A DNA stretch of 64,000 nucleotides from a bacterium (GTDB lineage Bacteria > Armatimonadota > Fimbriimonadia > Fimbriimonadales > Fimbriimonadaceae): NCBI GenBank assembly GCA_013823945.1, contig PNMZ01000001.1, positions 62,001 to 126,000 on the forward strand, in the 5' to 3' direction. Of this stretch, positions 27,069 through 35,953 are shown piece after piece (the first letter of the stretch is position 1; each line of letters begins with the position of its first letter). Both the position numbers and the translations under genes were made by a program. Below the pieces are notes generated by a model. The model had not been told where the DNA came from, did no database searches, and saw only the letters and a list, made by a program, of their open reading frames with translations.

Positions 27069-28312
27069 AAACCAATATCCTTCCGATAAACCATCCCCTG
27101 AAACCGCACCCCTCCCACTCCTGCATAAGCCTTCGCCCGCGCCTCTTCCGCATCCGCACCCGTCGCCGAAACTGCAACCACCCGCCCCCCACTCGTCAAA
27201 AGCTCATCATTCACAATCGCCGTCCCCGCATGGAACACTTCCACCCCGTCCAACAGCTCGCCAATCTCTATCGCCCGACCCTTTTCATATTCTCCCGGAT
27301 ACCCTTCACTCGCCACGACAACCGTACAAACGGCCCCATCCAGAACCGGAACCTCCGGAATCGCCTCAGCCTTCGCACACGCAAGCAGAGCCTCTGCGAA
27401 ACCATCCCCCAACCGACGCACCACACTCTGCGTCTCCGGATCACCAAACCGCACATTGTATTCAAGGCAAATCGGCTCCCCATCCACCACCATCAACCCA
27501 CTGAACAACACTCCCCGATACTCAATTTCCAAATCTGCAAGTGAAGCCAGTATTGGCCGAACAACCTCATCCTCCGCCTTCCGAACAAGCTCATCAGAAA
27601 CCCAATCCACCGGCGAATACGTCCCCATACCCCCTGTGTTCAGCCCTGTATCTCCATCGCCAATTCGCTTATAGTCTTGCGCTACCGGAAGGCTCAAAAT
27701 TTCTTGACCACTCACCAGTGTCAATAGCGAAAATTCCTGTCCCGTAAGCCGCTCTTCAACCACAATCGTCCGCCCCGCTTCCCCAAATTCCATCCCCACC
27801 AACATCCCATCAATCGCCACATTAGCGTCTTCCGCCGAATCACAAAGAATCACACCCTTCCCCAAAGCCGCACCGCTCGCCTTCACAACGACTGAGCGAC
27901 CTGCCCCATACTCCGCGCTAACGTATTCTTTAGCCGCGCCCGGATCACTAAAACTCTGGTAACGAGCCGTAGGAATCCCCGCTCGCTTCATCATATCCTT
28001 ACTAAACGACTTGCTTCCTTCGAGCCGCGCCGCCGATTGATCCGGCCCAAAGACCGCAAATCCATGCTCCCGAAACATGTCTCCCATTCCTGCAATTAAC
28101 GGATCTTCCGGCCCAATCACAATCAAATCTGGCTGGGCTTGGTTCGCCGCATCCAAAAGCGCTTTCCGATCATTCACCGCCACCGGAAATACGTGCGCGA
28201 CCTCATGAATTCCCGGATTCCCCGGTGCACAAAAAACCTCATGCCCTTCCTGGTCAAACTTCCAACAGAGCGCATGTTCGCGTCCACCACCACCAATCAC
28301 AAAAATCTTCAT
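27065..28312 (-). CDS. purD: Phosphoribosylamine-glycine ligase PurD
   Basis: PurD joins glycine to phosphoribosylamine with ATP, the second step of purine synthesis. The 415-residue sequence starts MKIFVIGGGGREHAL, has FGPDQSAARLEGSKSFSKDMM, the ATP-grasp segment VVKASGAALGKGV, and the signature LEYNVRFGDPETQ near residue 290. The ATG is 4 bases behind the recR stop, so the order recR-purD is one operon. Confidence 0.97.
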   Translation of the reverse strand: MKIFVIGGGGREHALCWKFDQEGHEVFCAPGNPGIHEVAHVFPVAVNDRKALLDAANQAQPDLIVIGPEDPLIAGMGDMFREHGFAVFGPDQSAARLEGSKSFSKDMMKRAGIPTARYQSFSDPGAAKEYVSAEYGAGRSVVVKASGAALGKGVILCDSAEDANVAIDGMLVGMEFGEAGRTIVVEERLTGQEFSLLTLVSGQEILSLPVAQDYKRIGDGDTGLNTGGMGTYSPVDWVSDELVRKAEDEVVRPILASLADLEIEYRGVLFSGLMVVDGEPICLEYNVRFGDPETQSVVRRLGDGFAEALLACAKAEAIPEVPVLDGAVCTVVVASEGYPGEYEKGRAIEIGELLDGVEVFHAGTAIVNDELLTSGGRVVAVSATGADAEEARAKAYAGVGGVRFQGMVYRKDIGL

Positions 28313-28316
28313 TGTT

Positions 28317-28910
28317 CTAAATCTCCCTTCTGTATTCTAGTGCACTCAACAGCGTCGCTGTGTCCGCATAATCCAATTCCCCACCGACCGGCATTCCATG
28401 CGCCAACCGCGTGACCTTGATCTCCAACGGCTTGATCAGTTTTGCTAAATAGAACGCCGTCGTATCCCCTTCCACTGTCGGATTTGTCGCAACAATCACT
28501 TCCGAGACACCGTTGGCAAGTCGCTGAATAAGCTCCCGCACTTTCAATTGCTCCGGACCAATCCCATCTATCGGATTCAAAAGTCCATGCAACACGTGGT
28601 ACTTCCCTCGGAACTCATTGAGTCGCTCCATCGCCGTAATGTCCCTGGCTTCACCTACCACGCAGATCACATCGTCTGTCCGTCTCGGGTCAGAACATAT
28701 CTCACATCGCTCCCCTTCGCTGATGTTCTGACACACATCGCACAGCCGCAGACTTCGCTTCGCTACTAGCAAACTTTCGCTCAATCGTCGGACATCGTCA
28801 TCCGCCATTCGCAAAATGTGAAAAGCCAAGCGCTGAGCCGATTTCGGCCCAACACCTGGCAACTTCTCAAGCTGAGCAATCAACTCCGCCAACGGGCGGG
28901 CAAACTGCAT
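28317..28910 (-). CDS. recR: Recombination mediator RecR
   Basis: RecR works with RecO and RecF to load RecA at gaps. The helix-hairpin-helix LEKLPGVGPKSAQRLAFHIL is at the N-terminus, followed by a four-cysteine zinc finger (Cys57, 60, 69, 72). The TOPRIM domain has VVGEARDI and VIVATNPTVEGDTTA. The 197-residue length is standard. It lies in the classic dnaX-ybaB-recR order with short gaps. Confidence 0.97.
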   Translation of the reverse strand: MQFARPLAELIAQLEKLPGVGPKSAQRLAFHILRMADDDVRRLSESLLVAKRSLRLCDVCQNISEGERCEICSDPRRTDDVICVVGEARDITAMERLNEFRGKYHVLHGLLNPIDGIGPEQLKVRELIQRLANGVSEVIVATNPTVEGDTTAFYLAKLIKPLEIKVTRLAHGMPVGGELDYADTATLLSALEYRREI

Positions 28911-28915
28911 TCCTA

Positions 28916-29251
28916 TTAAAACCCGAGCTTGTCCAGACCCGGCACGTTGGGCATGATCTCTTTCACTTTTGAGTCTCGAGATTCAGTTGCCTTTGCAAAG
29001 CCATCCTTCACTGCCGCAACTATCATGTCTTCCAAAAGCTCAAGATCATCCGGATCAACGACAGACTTGTCAATCTTCAACGACTGCAATTCACCCAATC
29101 CGTTGAACGTGCACTTGACCCCATTCTTATCAACATCAAACCGCTCTTCGGCCAGTTCCGCATCCAAGTTTTGCGCCCGCGCCATTGCCTCTTGTGCCTG
29201 GGCCATCATGTTGCCCATGCTTTGTCCACCAAAATTCTTCGGGAGTTTCAT
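28916..29251 (-). CDS. YbaB/EbfC nucleoid-associated protein
   Basis: The 111-residue DNA-binding protein has a glycine/methionine-rich start (GGQSMGNMMAQAQEAMARAQ), a central strand region (VKCTFNGLGELQSLKID) and the helix DDLELLEDMIVAAVKDGFAKA that forms the dimer. Its start overlaps the dnaX stop (ATGA), supporting coupling. Confidence 0.93.
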   Translation of the reverse strand: MKLPKNFGGQSMGNMMAQAQEAMARAQNLDAELAEERFDVDKNGVKCTFNGLGELQSLKIDKSVVDPDDLELLEDMIVAAVKDGFAKATESRDSKVKEIMPNVPGLDKLGF

Positions 29252-30915
29252 GCTGTGTTTTCCGTATCGTCCGACACCGTGCCAAAGATCCGCTTCGCGG
29301 CCTCTGCCAACCGGTCACCTTCTAGCGGAGATTCTACCGAAACCCCTTCCATTGTTGGGGCCGACTTACTCCGATTCCCCATCGCCACAAATTCAAAATC
29401 TACTTCTTCGCCAGTGAATTTCCGCCACGACTCCCGAATCGCCTGGATGAGCGGCTTCTTACCCTTCACCCAATCCGCATTCACTTGCGTTTTGCAACCA
29501 ACCCGAACAACATTCCCAACCAATTCTAACCCCTGACTCTTTGCCAAGTGAATTGCCGCGGTCTTCGAAATCCCACTAATTTCCCGACTCACTTTTTGCC
29601 AATTCCCATTAACGAGTGCGACCCCGTCCGAGTCTCCTTCGCCAACATCGCTATCCGGCGGCTCACCTCCGCGACCACCGATTTCAGAATCAGTCTGGAC
29701 GGGAACGCTCATCTCAGCCTCAGCAACCGGAGTCGCTACCGCAACCGTCTCAACTTTCTGTTCAACTACAGCCGCCTTGACCGCTTCCCGCACAACTCCT
29801 GGTTCCCGTTTCACCGCGACCGCTACCGGTGTGCGCAAATCCAGCGCGATCTTCAATAACTCCGCCTCCAACCACACCCTCGGAATCGTGACATCCTTCA
29901 CTCCCTTGAGCCGACCCGATACCTCAGCCCGCAAGCGCAAAAGCAAGTCTTGACCAATCCGTGCCCCCGTTGCCGCCAAAGCCGCATCAACTGCCGCATC
30001 ACCCGAGCCAGTCCCTGCCGAAAGTACCGCCCGTGTCAAATCCGCCAGCCGGTACATCAAGCTCTCCAAAATCGCCAAAGGGTCTCGGCCCCGCTGATAA
30101 ATCGACTCCAATTGATTCACAACCGACCCCAAATCACCTCTCGCTACTGCCTGGAGTAATTCGTCCGTCACCTCATCAGAAATCAGTCCCAACTGGTGAT
30201 ATACATGATCCAAGGTCAGCGGCCCATCGGTCGTAATCACCGCCTGCTCAAGCAGCGTCAACGAATCGCGATACCCCCCATCACTCAACCTGGCGATTGC
30301 CGTTATTGCCGCCGGCTCTGCTGCAATTCCTTCTGCCGCAATCACATGATTCAGTTGCTTAACCAAGTTCGCAATGCTTCCCCGGTGGAACTCATACTTC
30401 TGGCAGCGACTTCTGATCGTAGGCGGAACCTTATGGAACTCTGTCGTCGCTAAAATGAAAATCGCATGGGCGGGTGGCTCCTCAATTGTCTTCAGCAAGG
30501 CGTCAAACGCCTTGGCACTCAAATCGTGAACTTCATCTATGATGAACACCCGATAACGACAATTCGCTGGCTGATATTCACTCGCCTCAACAATATGCTC
30601 ACGAACTTTCTCGACTCCCGCCTCACTCGCCGCATCCATCTCCAATACATCCATACAATTTCCAGCAGTAATTTCTGCACAGATCGGACAATCAGGAGGA
30701 AGGTCGGTGCTCGGCCCACCCGTACAATTCAATGCCTTAGCAAGGAGCCTTGCCGTCGAAGTCTTGCCCGTTCCTCGCGGTCCAGTAAACAAGTAGGCCT
30801 GAGCTATCTTCCCTTTCGCAATCGAATTCCGCAAGGTCTGGACAACATGATCTTGCCCGACCAAGTCGTCAAACGACTGACTCCGATATTTGCGAAAAAG
30901 CGCTTGGTAACTCAC
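29248..30915 (-). CDS. dnaX: DNA polymerase III subunit gamma/tau DnaX
   Basis: This is the clamp-loader ATPase of the replisome. Residues 1-20 (MSYQALFRKYRSQSFDDLVG) are typical. Walker A is GPRGTGKTSTARLLAKALNC, the zinc knuckle is PDCPICAEITAGNC, and Walker B is FIIDEVHDLS, with sensor 1 in ILATTEFHKVP. The C-terminal third is a charged linker and a shorter domain. At 555 aa it is in the usual range. I did not find a clear frameshift site for a short gamma form. The SRP RNA gene lies directly upstream on the same strand. Confidence 0.96.
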   Translation of the reverse strand: MSYQALFRKYRSQSFDDLVGQDHVVQTLRNSIAKGKIAQAYLFTGPRGTGKTSTARLLAKALNCTGGPSTDLPPDCPICAEITAGNCMDVLEMDAASEAGVEKVREHIVEASEYQPANCRYRVFIIDEVHDLSAKAFDALLKTIEEPPAHAIFILATTEFHKVPPTIRSRCQKYEFHRGSIANLVKQLNHVIAAEGIAAEPAAITAIARLSDGGYRDSLTLLEQAVITTDGPLTLDHVYHQLGLISDEVTDELLQAVARGDLGSVVNQLESIYQRGRDPLAILESLMYRLADLTRAVLSAGTGSGDAAVDAALAATGARIGQDLLLRLRAEVSGRLKGVKDVTIPRVWLEAELLKIALDLRTPVAVAVKREPGVVREAVKAAVVEQKVETVAVATPVAEAEMSVPVQTDSEIGGRGGEPPDSDVGEGDSDGVALVNGNWQKVSREISGISKTAAIHLAKSQGLELVGNVVRVGCKTQVNADWVKGKKPLIQAIRESWRKFTGEEVDFEFVAMGNRSKSAPTMEGVSVESPLEGDRLAEAAKRIFGTVSDDTENTA

Positions 30916-30992
30916 AACTCCATCCTCAGTTTTACTTCAAATCCGCGCGTACCCCATTAAATCTCTCCCCAATTAAATGAACAAAAAGCCAA

Positions 30993-31088
30993 GTGCCGGG
31001 AATTCCGTGTCACCCAGTCCTTTGATTTACCGCTGCTGCCTTCCGGCCCTGACGGGGTTCACCAAATTCCTGCCGCACAGCTCCCGGC
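30993..31088 (-). ncRNA. ffs: Signal recognition particle 4.5S-type RNA
   Basis: On the minus strand the central hairpin shows GTCAGGGCCGGAAGGCAGCAGC, the Ffh-binding domain with its GGAA tetraloop region and symmetric bulge. The ends GCCGGGAG and CTCCCGGC-like GAATTCCCGGC can pair, giving a small (~96 nt) bacterial SRP RNA without the Alu domain. Location next to dnaX is common in bacteria. Ends are estimated to within about 5 bases. Confidence 0.92.
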
Positions 31089-31111
31089 GGCAGAGTTCAA
31101 ACCCTGCCGCC
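31086..31111 (-). promoter_or_regulatory. Perfect 8-bp hairpin at the 5' edge of the SRP RNA
   Basis: GGCGGCAG (31111-31104, minus strand) pairs with CTGCCGCC (31093-31086) around a 10-base loop. It follows the stop codon of the TPR gene, has no T-run, and its last bases overlap the presumed SRP 5' end. It could be a processing site or a weak terminator. Confidence 0.55.
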
Positions 31112-31145
31112 AAAAGGCACTCAGCTTGTCAGACCAAAGGTCAGC

Positions 31146-32516
31146 TTACTGACCTTCTTGGACGTCGTTCCGCAGACCCGGAACATTGATCACTTCTTCG
31201 GTATTGCGTGCCCCCGTCGGAATAAATCCAATGGTCCGCTTGACCGGCGTCCGCGTTGCCCATTCACCCTGGCGGAGCAACTCATCACGAGAAATCTCCA
31301 ATTGAGCATAAATCACTCGCTGACCATCCCGGACTTCCGTGTTCAAGTAATTCTTATCCGTCATTCCCTCGCCATTAAAGCCAAATCGGTCTTGAATGTG
31401 CGGCGGAGCCGATCGCGGATTGTAGTAGAACTCAATCACATAATTGTCCGAGTTAAACGGATACATCGTCGGGTCGCGAGCCATGTCAATCCTGCGGAAG
31501 AATGCCTGGTTTTTCACAAACAAACCATCCTGCATGAATGTCATGTCCTTCTCCGGTTCCAAATCAACCGAGGTGCCCTGATCCCACTTCAACGCCGCCG
31601 GCCGCAAATTAGGCTTATCCTTATCGCGCAAAACGATTCGAACCCGAGTCCCGACAGGCTGAACGTTCCAAGTTCCTTCAACCCGCAAAATCTTCGAGTC
31701 TTCAACTGTCACCTGAGCCGTGAATCCAACATCGTAAGGTGGTCGCGTGTCGTAGTCGTACTGGTCGTAAGTACCGTTTTCAATCGCAAAGTTGCCCCGC
31801 TGTGCCAACCGCACCAACAGGTTGTCCAAGTTCACTTCAAGCGTGTCAACATTCTGGCGCGCTTGGAAGTCATTCGGATTCTTCGCAAAGTTATCGCGGG
31901 CCGTATTCCAAAGCTCTTCGTAATGCTCAATTGCCCCCGACATATTGCCATCGCGCAGATAAGCCATCGCCAGGATGTTCTTCCGGGCGGTTTGCATATC
32001 CTTGCGCTTGTTCGCTTCTTCCCACCACTTCGCCGCGTTGGAATAATCGTCGTCAATCTTGTGGTACCAAAGCCAACCTGTTTCGAAGAACAACTCATAG
32101 GTGTAATCGTTGTTCTTCGATCCTTCGGCTCCCAGCGCCAAAGCTGACGGAATGTAGCGCCTGTCAGACCGACTCTGCTCATCCGTAAAGTTGTAGGCGA
32201 TATGCCACATCCCCGTTGCATAGACATCGATCTGCTTCGGGTCAAGCATCGTAACCAGGCGAATAATCGGCAGAATGGCGTCGTAGTTCCCTTCGTCAAA
32301 GAACGTGTCCGCACGAACCCAAAGGATCCCTGCAACCATCTCGCGGAAACCCGCCAAAGCAATCAAAAGCTGATCGCCGCTCAATCCGCGAAGGTCACTG
32401 TCCTTTCTCGGCGAAAAGTTTTCTTGCCAAAGCGGGTAGTTCATGCGGTTGACAATCGCGCCACCCGCAATACAGACCGCAAGGCCCGCCAACATCAAAC
32501 TTCGATTCATTCGCAT
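31146..32516 (-). CDS. TPR-containing membrane-anchored protein of unknown function
   Basis: The 456-residue protein has an N-terminal membrane anchor (residues ~5-23). TPR-like helices follow at ~80-230 (ARADTFFDEGNYDAILPIIRL, NAAKWWEEANKRKD, NMSGAIEHYEELWNTARDNF). A beta-rich part at ~245-440 looks adhesive or structural. The last residues are polar. It follows the ABC-2 permease by 6 bases on the same strand, so it probably works with that exporter, for example as its extracytoplasmic partner. No family name can be given. Confidence 0.75.
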   Translation of the reverse strand: MRMNRSLMLAGLAVCIAGGAIVNRMNYPLWQENFSPRKDSDLRGLSGDQLLIALAGFREMVAGILWVRADTFFDEGNYDAILPIIRLVTMLDPKQIDVYATGMWHIAYNFTDEQSRSDRRYIPSALALGAEGSKNNDYTYELFFETGWLWYHKIDDDYSNAAKWWEEANKRKDMQTARKNILAMAYLRDGNMSGAIEHYEELWNTARDNFAKNPNDFQARQNVDTLEVNLDNLLVRLAQRGNFAIENGTYDQYDYDTRPPYDVGFTAQVTVEDSKILRVEGTWNVQPVGTRVRIVLRDKDKPNLRPAALKWDQGTSVDLEPEKDMTFMQDGLFVKNQAFFRRIDMARDPTMYPFNSDNYVIEFYYNPRSAPPHIQDRFGFNGEGMTDKNYLNTEVRDGQRVIYAQLEISRDELLRQGEWATRTPVKRTIGFIPTGARNTEEVINVPGLRNDVQEGQ

Positions 32517-32522
32517 CGCTTC

Positions 32523-33314
32523 TTAAACCTCTTTACGGTCGAAAATCATCATTCCCGCAATCAAGAACGCAGCAATGTAGAACAACGCGTAAACCACGAT
32601 CTGAACGTAATACAACTCAATTGAGCGCAGTTCCGGACCTTGATTGATAATCCCGCCTTGGATGTTGTACTGAGCAAAGTTCGGCACAATCGAGTGAATC
32701 ACCGTCGCCGCTCCCTTGACTGCCGCTGGCAAAGTCTGGTTGTTACTCAAGTCTTGGAAGACCGGACTGAACAACGTTCCAACCAGATAAACACCACCCG
32801 ACAAGAAGAAGTTCACGATCGGAGAAACAAATGTCGAGAAGAACATTGCAACCGCCGCCAGCAAACTCATCTGAACAAAGAAGAAGATCGGTGCCGTCGC
32901 CAACTGCAAAACATCGTCCATTGAAGCCTGTTGCTGCATGATCCGGAAGACCAACACCAAAACCGTTGACATCAACAGCATCATCATCCCGAGCGCGCCA
33001 ACCGCACCGAGATACTTCCCAAGAAGGAAGTGCCATCGATAAACTGGCTTACTCAGAATCGTATAGATCGTCCGCCGCTCCACTTCGTTTGGAAGCAAAT
33101 AGACCGTCAAAACAATCGCAATGACCGCACTGGTCAGTTGGATAACCCCCAGCGTAAAGCTCGTCAAAACCGTGTAGTTTTGTCGCAAAGACAAAACGCT
33201 CAAACCCGGTGCAATGACCAAGAACAAAACGCCGACCAAAAGAATGACCAGCAGAACCCGTCGGCGAATCGCTTCGCCAATTGTAGTTTTCGCAATTGAA
33301 AGAATCGCACCCAT
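32523..33314 (-). CDS. ABC-2 type transporter permease
   Basis: The 263-residue protein has about six membrane helices. The N-terminal helix IAKTTIGEAIRRRVLLVILL is the interfacial helix common to ABC-2 permeases, and the segment NEVERRTIYTILSKPVYRWHFLLGKYLG is the coupling-helix region typical of this family. It starts 1 base after the ATPase gene stops. The substrate is not indicated. Confidence 0.88.
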   Translation of the reverse strand: MGAILSIAKTTIGEAIRRRVLLVILLVGVLFLVIAPGLSVLSLRQNYTVLTSFTLGVIQLTSAVIAIVLTVYLLPNEVERRTIYTILSKPVYRWHFLLGKYLGAVGALGMMMLLMSTVLVLVFRIMQQQASMDDVLQLATAPIFFFVQMSLLAAVAMFFSTFVSPIVNFFLSGGVYLVGTLFSPVFQDLSNNQTLPAAVKGAATVIHSIVPNFAQYNIQGGIINQGPELRSIELYYVQIVVYALFYIAAFLIAGMMIFDRKEV

Positions 33315-33315
33315 C

Positions 33316-34311
33316 TTAGTTCGCCCCCTCTTCCGTCGTCACTTCTACTGCCTCAGCCGCGTTGTGGTCGTCTGTCATCTTGCTCATCTTCCGACCCTTC
33401 AAGACGTTATCTCCTGCAACTGATTCAAGGAACAAGTCTTCAAGCCGCTTTCGTCGCGGAATCACGCTCACGATGTCACCATTCGCCGCTCGGATCGCAT
33501 CCAGCATTTCGCCCGGATGAGCCGAATCAGGAATGTCCGCAATCAAACGTCCATTCTTAAAGCTAACCGTGAAGTCATCACCTCGGAATTTATTCGCAAT
33601 TTCTTCGGTCAAATTGTCAGCTGTGATCTCAATCCGACCACCGCTCAACAACTGATCCAAACGACCCTGGTGAACCAATTCACCCTTATTAATGATCGCC
33701 ACTCGGTCACAAATCCGCTCAACATCGCTCAACTCGTGCGAGCTAATGAAAACGGTTCGCCCTTCATCGCGGAACTTCAAAATCAAGTCCCGGATTTCAA
33801 TGTGCGCGATCGGGTCAAGTCCGCCCGTCGGCTCGTCCAAGAACAACAGCTCCGGATCATTCAAGAGGCTCTGCGCCAATCCAATCCGCTGCTGCATCCC
33901 CTTGGAATACTGGCTGATCGGCCGGTTCATATCGTTGCCCAGGTTCACTCGGTTCAACAATCGCTCGCAAAGATCTCGATCCTTAATGCCGAAAAGAGAT
34001 GCATAAAACTGCATGATCTCAACCCCGGTCATGTGCTCGTAGTAATACGGCTTCTCCGGAAGATAGCTCAGCTTCTTGTGACTCTCGATATCGCCCGCTG
34101 GGTTGCCAAGAACGCTGGCCTCCCCACTGGTCGAGTCAATAATCCCAAGCAGGATCTTGATGGTCGTTGTCTTCCCTGCCCCGTTAGGGCCAAGAAATCC
34201 GAAAATTTCGCCACGCTCGACCTGCAAATCCAAATTCTTAACCACACTCTGTGGGCCAGAACTCGTTTTGTAGGTTTTCGTTAAATCTTTTGTTTCAATT
34301 GCCAGGTTCAA
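33316..34311 (-). CDS. ABC-2 type transporter ATP-binding protein
   Basis: The 331-residue ATPase has Walker A GPNGAGKTT, the signature motif YSKGMQQRIGLAQ, Walker B LLFLDEPTGGLDP and the switch SSHELS. The C-terminal ~100 residues form the small regulatory domain usual for ABC-2 exporters, ending in a charged tail. The frame could start at TTG 34320. A GGAGG lies only 1 base from that codon but 9-10 bases from the next TTG at 34311, which I take as the start. TATAAT is at 34344-34349. Forms an exporter operon with the permease and the TPR protein. Confidence 0.92.
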   Translation of the reverse strand: MNLAIETKDLTKTYKTSSGPQSVVKNLDLQVERGEIFGFLGPNGAGKTTTIKILLGIIDSTSGEASVLGNPAGDIESHKKLSYLPEKPYYYEHMTGVEIMQFYASLFGIKDRDLCERLLNRVNLGNDMNRPISQYSKGMQQRIGLAQSLLNDPELLFLDEPTGGLDPIAHIEIRDLILKFRDEGRTVFISSHELSDVERICDRVAIINKGELVHQGRLDQLLSGGRIEITADNLTEEIANKFRGDDFTVSFKNGRLIADIPDSAHPGEMLDAIRAANGDIVSVIPRRKRLEDLFLESVAGDNVLKGRKMSKMTDDHNAAEAVEVTTEEGAN

Positions 34312-34343
34312 AGGACGCAAGCCTCCAGGAAAATTGCGATGCG

Positions 34344-34349
34344 ATTATA
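34344..34349 (-). promoter_or_regulatory. Consensus TATAAT -10 box of the ABC exporter operon
   Basis: It reads TATAAT on the minus strand, about 32 bases before the TTG start. No clear -35 at standard spacing. The GGAGG ribosome site lies between box and start. Confidence 0.5.
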
Positions 34350-34446
34350 CCAATGACTCACACCGCCGACGTGCCAATCGCCCGTCGCCACGTTAATCAA
34401 CGCAACTCCCACACAATTCATTCCCAAAGCTCTAGAAAAATATCTT

Positions 34447-34490
34447 CTCCCCCTCTCCGTTTTAATGGAGAGGGGGCCGGGGGGTGAGGC
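34447..34490. repeat. Interspersed palindromic repeat, copy 3 (short form)
   Basis: CCCCCTCTCC and GGAGAGGGGG flank GTTTTAAT, followed by CCGGGGGGTGAGG. It is the short version without the second spacer. It lies between the ABC operon promoter and the end of trpF. Confidence 0.75.
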
Positions 34491-34504
34491 ATCGGAATGA
34501 GAAA

Positions 34505-35170
34505 CTACCATCCGTTCCGAAAAACCGCCGCCTCATCCCACAAATCCTGCTGCGACCGCCCATGCACTTCAATCAAACCCGCCCACGCCTCCCGAACATA
34601 TTCTCCAACTTTGTCCAAATCTTTGACCCCCGGTGAAACCTCAAGTCGACTGCTCGCATCCACTCCAAATGGCTTCACAACCCGAATCGCCTGCCGAACA
34701 TTCTCTGGTCCCAATCCGCCCGCTAAAATAACTTTTCCTGAAAATTCTTCTACAAATCGTGCCGCTAATTCCCAGTTAACCGTCTCCCCTGTCCCCCCCG
34801 CCATTCCCGCATGAAACGGATCGAGCAAACACCAATCCCACCCCCTCGTTTCCGCCAACCACTCTTCAACCTCCATATCAGTACGAGGTCGAAAAACCGG
34901 CATCCACGATTTTCCAATTCTTTGATCACAGCCAAACGCTTGAACAATCTGAATAAGTCGCAGAATATCGACACTCAGTCCAGCCCTATACTCACCCATC
35001 ACGCCGACCATAGAAACTCCGCCTAAACTCCTAATTAGATACCATGGTTTCGCACCTACGAAACGTGGGCTACTTGGCTCAAAAATCCATCCGCATGCAT
35101 CTGCTTCCTCATTTGCAGATGCAACGGCATCACTCCATTTTGTCAACCCACAAACCTTTACCCGCCACAT
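34505..35170 (-). CDS. trpF: Phosphoribosylanthranilate isomerase
   Basis: The 221-residue TIM-barrel enzyme carries out the third step from chorismate in tryptophan synthesis (Amadori rearrangement). Visible motifs are VKVCGLTKWSDAV (catalytic Cys), FVEEFSGKVILAGGLGPENVRQA and PFGVDASSRLEVSPGVKD (catalytic Asp). It is the last gene of a trpDCF operon and starts directly after the trpC stop. Confidence 0.94.
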   Translation of the reverse strand: MWRVKVCGLTKWSDAVASANEEADACGWIFEPSSPRFVGAKPWYLIRSLGGVSMVGVMGEYRAGLSVDILRLIQIVQAFGCDQRIGKSWMPVFRPRTDMEVEEWLAETRGWDWCLLDPFHAGMAGGTGETVNWELAARFVEEFSGKVILAGGLGPENVRQAIRVVKPFGVDASSRLEVSPGVKDLDKVGEYVREAWAGLIEVHGRSQQDLWDEAAVFRNGW

Positions 35171-35953
35171 CTAACCCCACCCCATAATCCGACTAACCGC
35201 ACTCTCTATATCATCTTCCCTGCAAAAAGCTGTACCGATCAAAACTGATCGAGCACCCGCATCACCGACCCGCTGAACATCTTCATGTGTCCGAATCGAA
35301 CTCTCGCTCACCAGCAAACAGCCCTCCCCAAACTTCGGCAAAATCGCCTCTGTCGTCCCCAAATTTTCGCCAAATGAATGCAAGTCTCGATTATTCACCC
35401 CCAAGATCTTTGCCCCAATCGAGAGCGCAACCTCTGCCTCGGTCATCGTGTGAACCTCGACCAAAACATCCATCCCCAGTTCCCAAGCCAAATCCTGAAA
35501 ATCCGAAAGCTGCTGCCGCCCCAACCCCGCAACAATGAGCAAAATCGCATCCGCCCCCATCGCCCGCGCTTCATAAACATCATATTCATCCACCGTAAAA
35601 TCTTTCCTGAGCATTGGCAAATCTACTGCCGACCGCACGGCTCGAAAATAATCTTCACTTCCCCCAAACCATTTCTCATCTGTCAAAACGCTCAAACAAT
35701 CCACCCCCGCTGACTGGTAAGCCTTCGCCACACTAACCGGATCAAAGTCCTCTCGAATCACCCCCTGACTCGGACTCATTCGTTTGACTTCCGCAATCAG
35801 TGATGGCTGGTGATGACTCTCCGCCAGCTTCGCTGCGAACCCCCGCACAGAGTCCCCATCCTTCGCCCGGGCTTTCATGTCCGACAAACCAGAACCCTTG
35901 ACCGAAGCAACCCTCGCCCGCTTTGCCGCAAAAATTTCCTCGAGAATGGTCAT
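35171..35953 (-). CDS. trpC: Indole-3-glycerol phosphate synthase
   Basis: The 260-residue TIM barrel closes the indole ring. Motifs: AEVKRMSPSQGVI (catalytic Lys), LSVLTDEKWFGGSEDYF, LRKDFTVDEYDVYEARAMGADAILLI, and GVNNRDLHSF. It overlaps the end of trpD by 4 bases. Confidence 0.95.
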   Translation of the reverse strand: MTILEEIFAAKRARVASVKGSGLSDMKARAKDGDSVRGFAAKLAESHHQPSLIAEVKRMSPSQGVIREDFDPVSVAKAYQSAGVDCLSVLTDEKWFGGSEDYFRAVRSAVDLPMLRKDFTVDEYDVYEARAMGADAILLIVAGLGRQQLSDFQDLAWELGMDVLVEVHTMTEAEVALSIGAKILGVNNRDLHSFGENLGTTEAILPKFGEGCLLVSESSIRTHEDVQRVGDAGARSVLIGTAFCREDDIESAVSRIMGWG

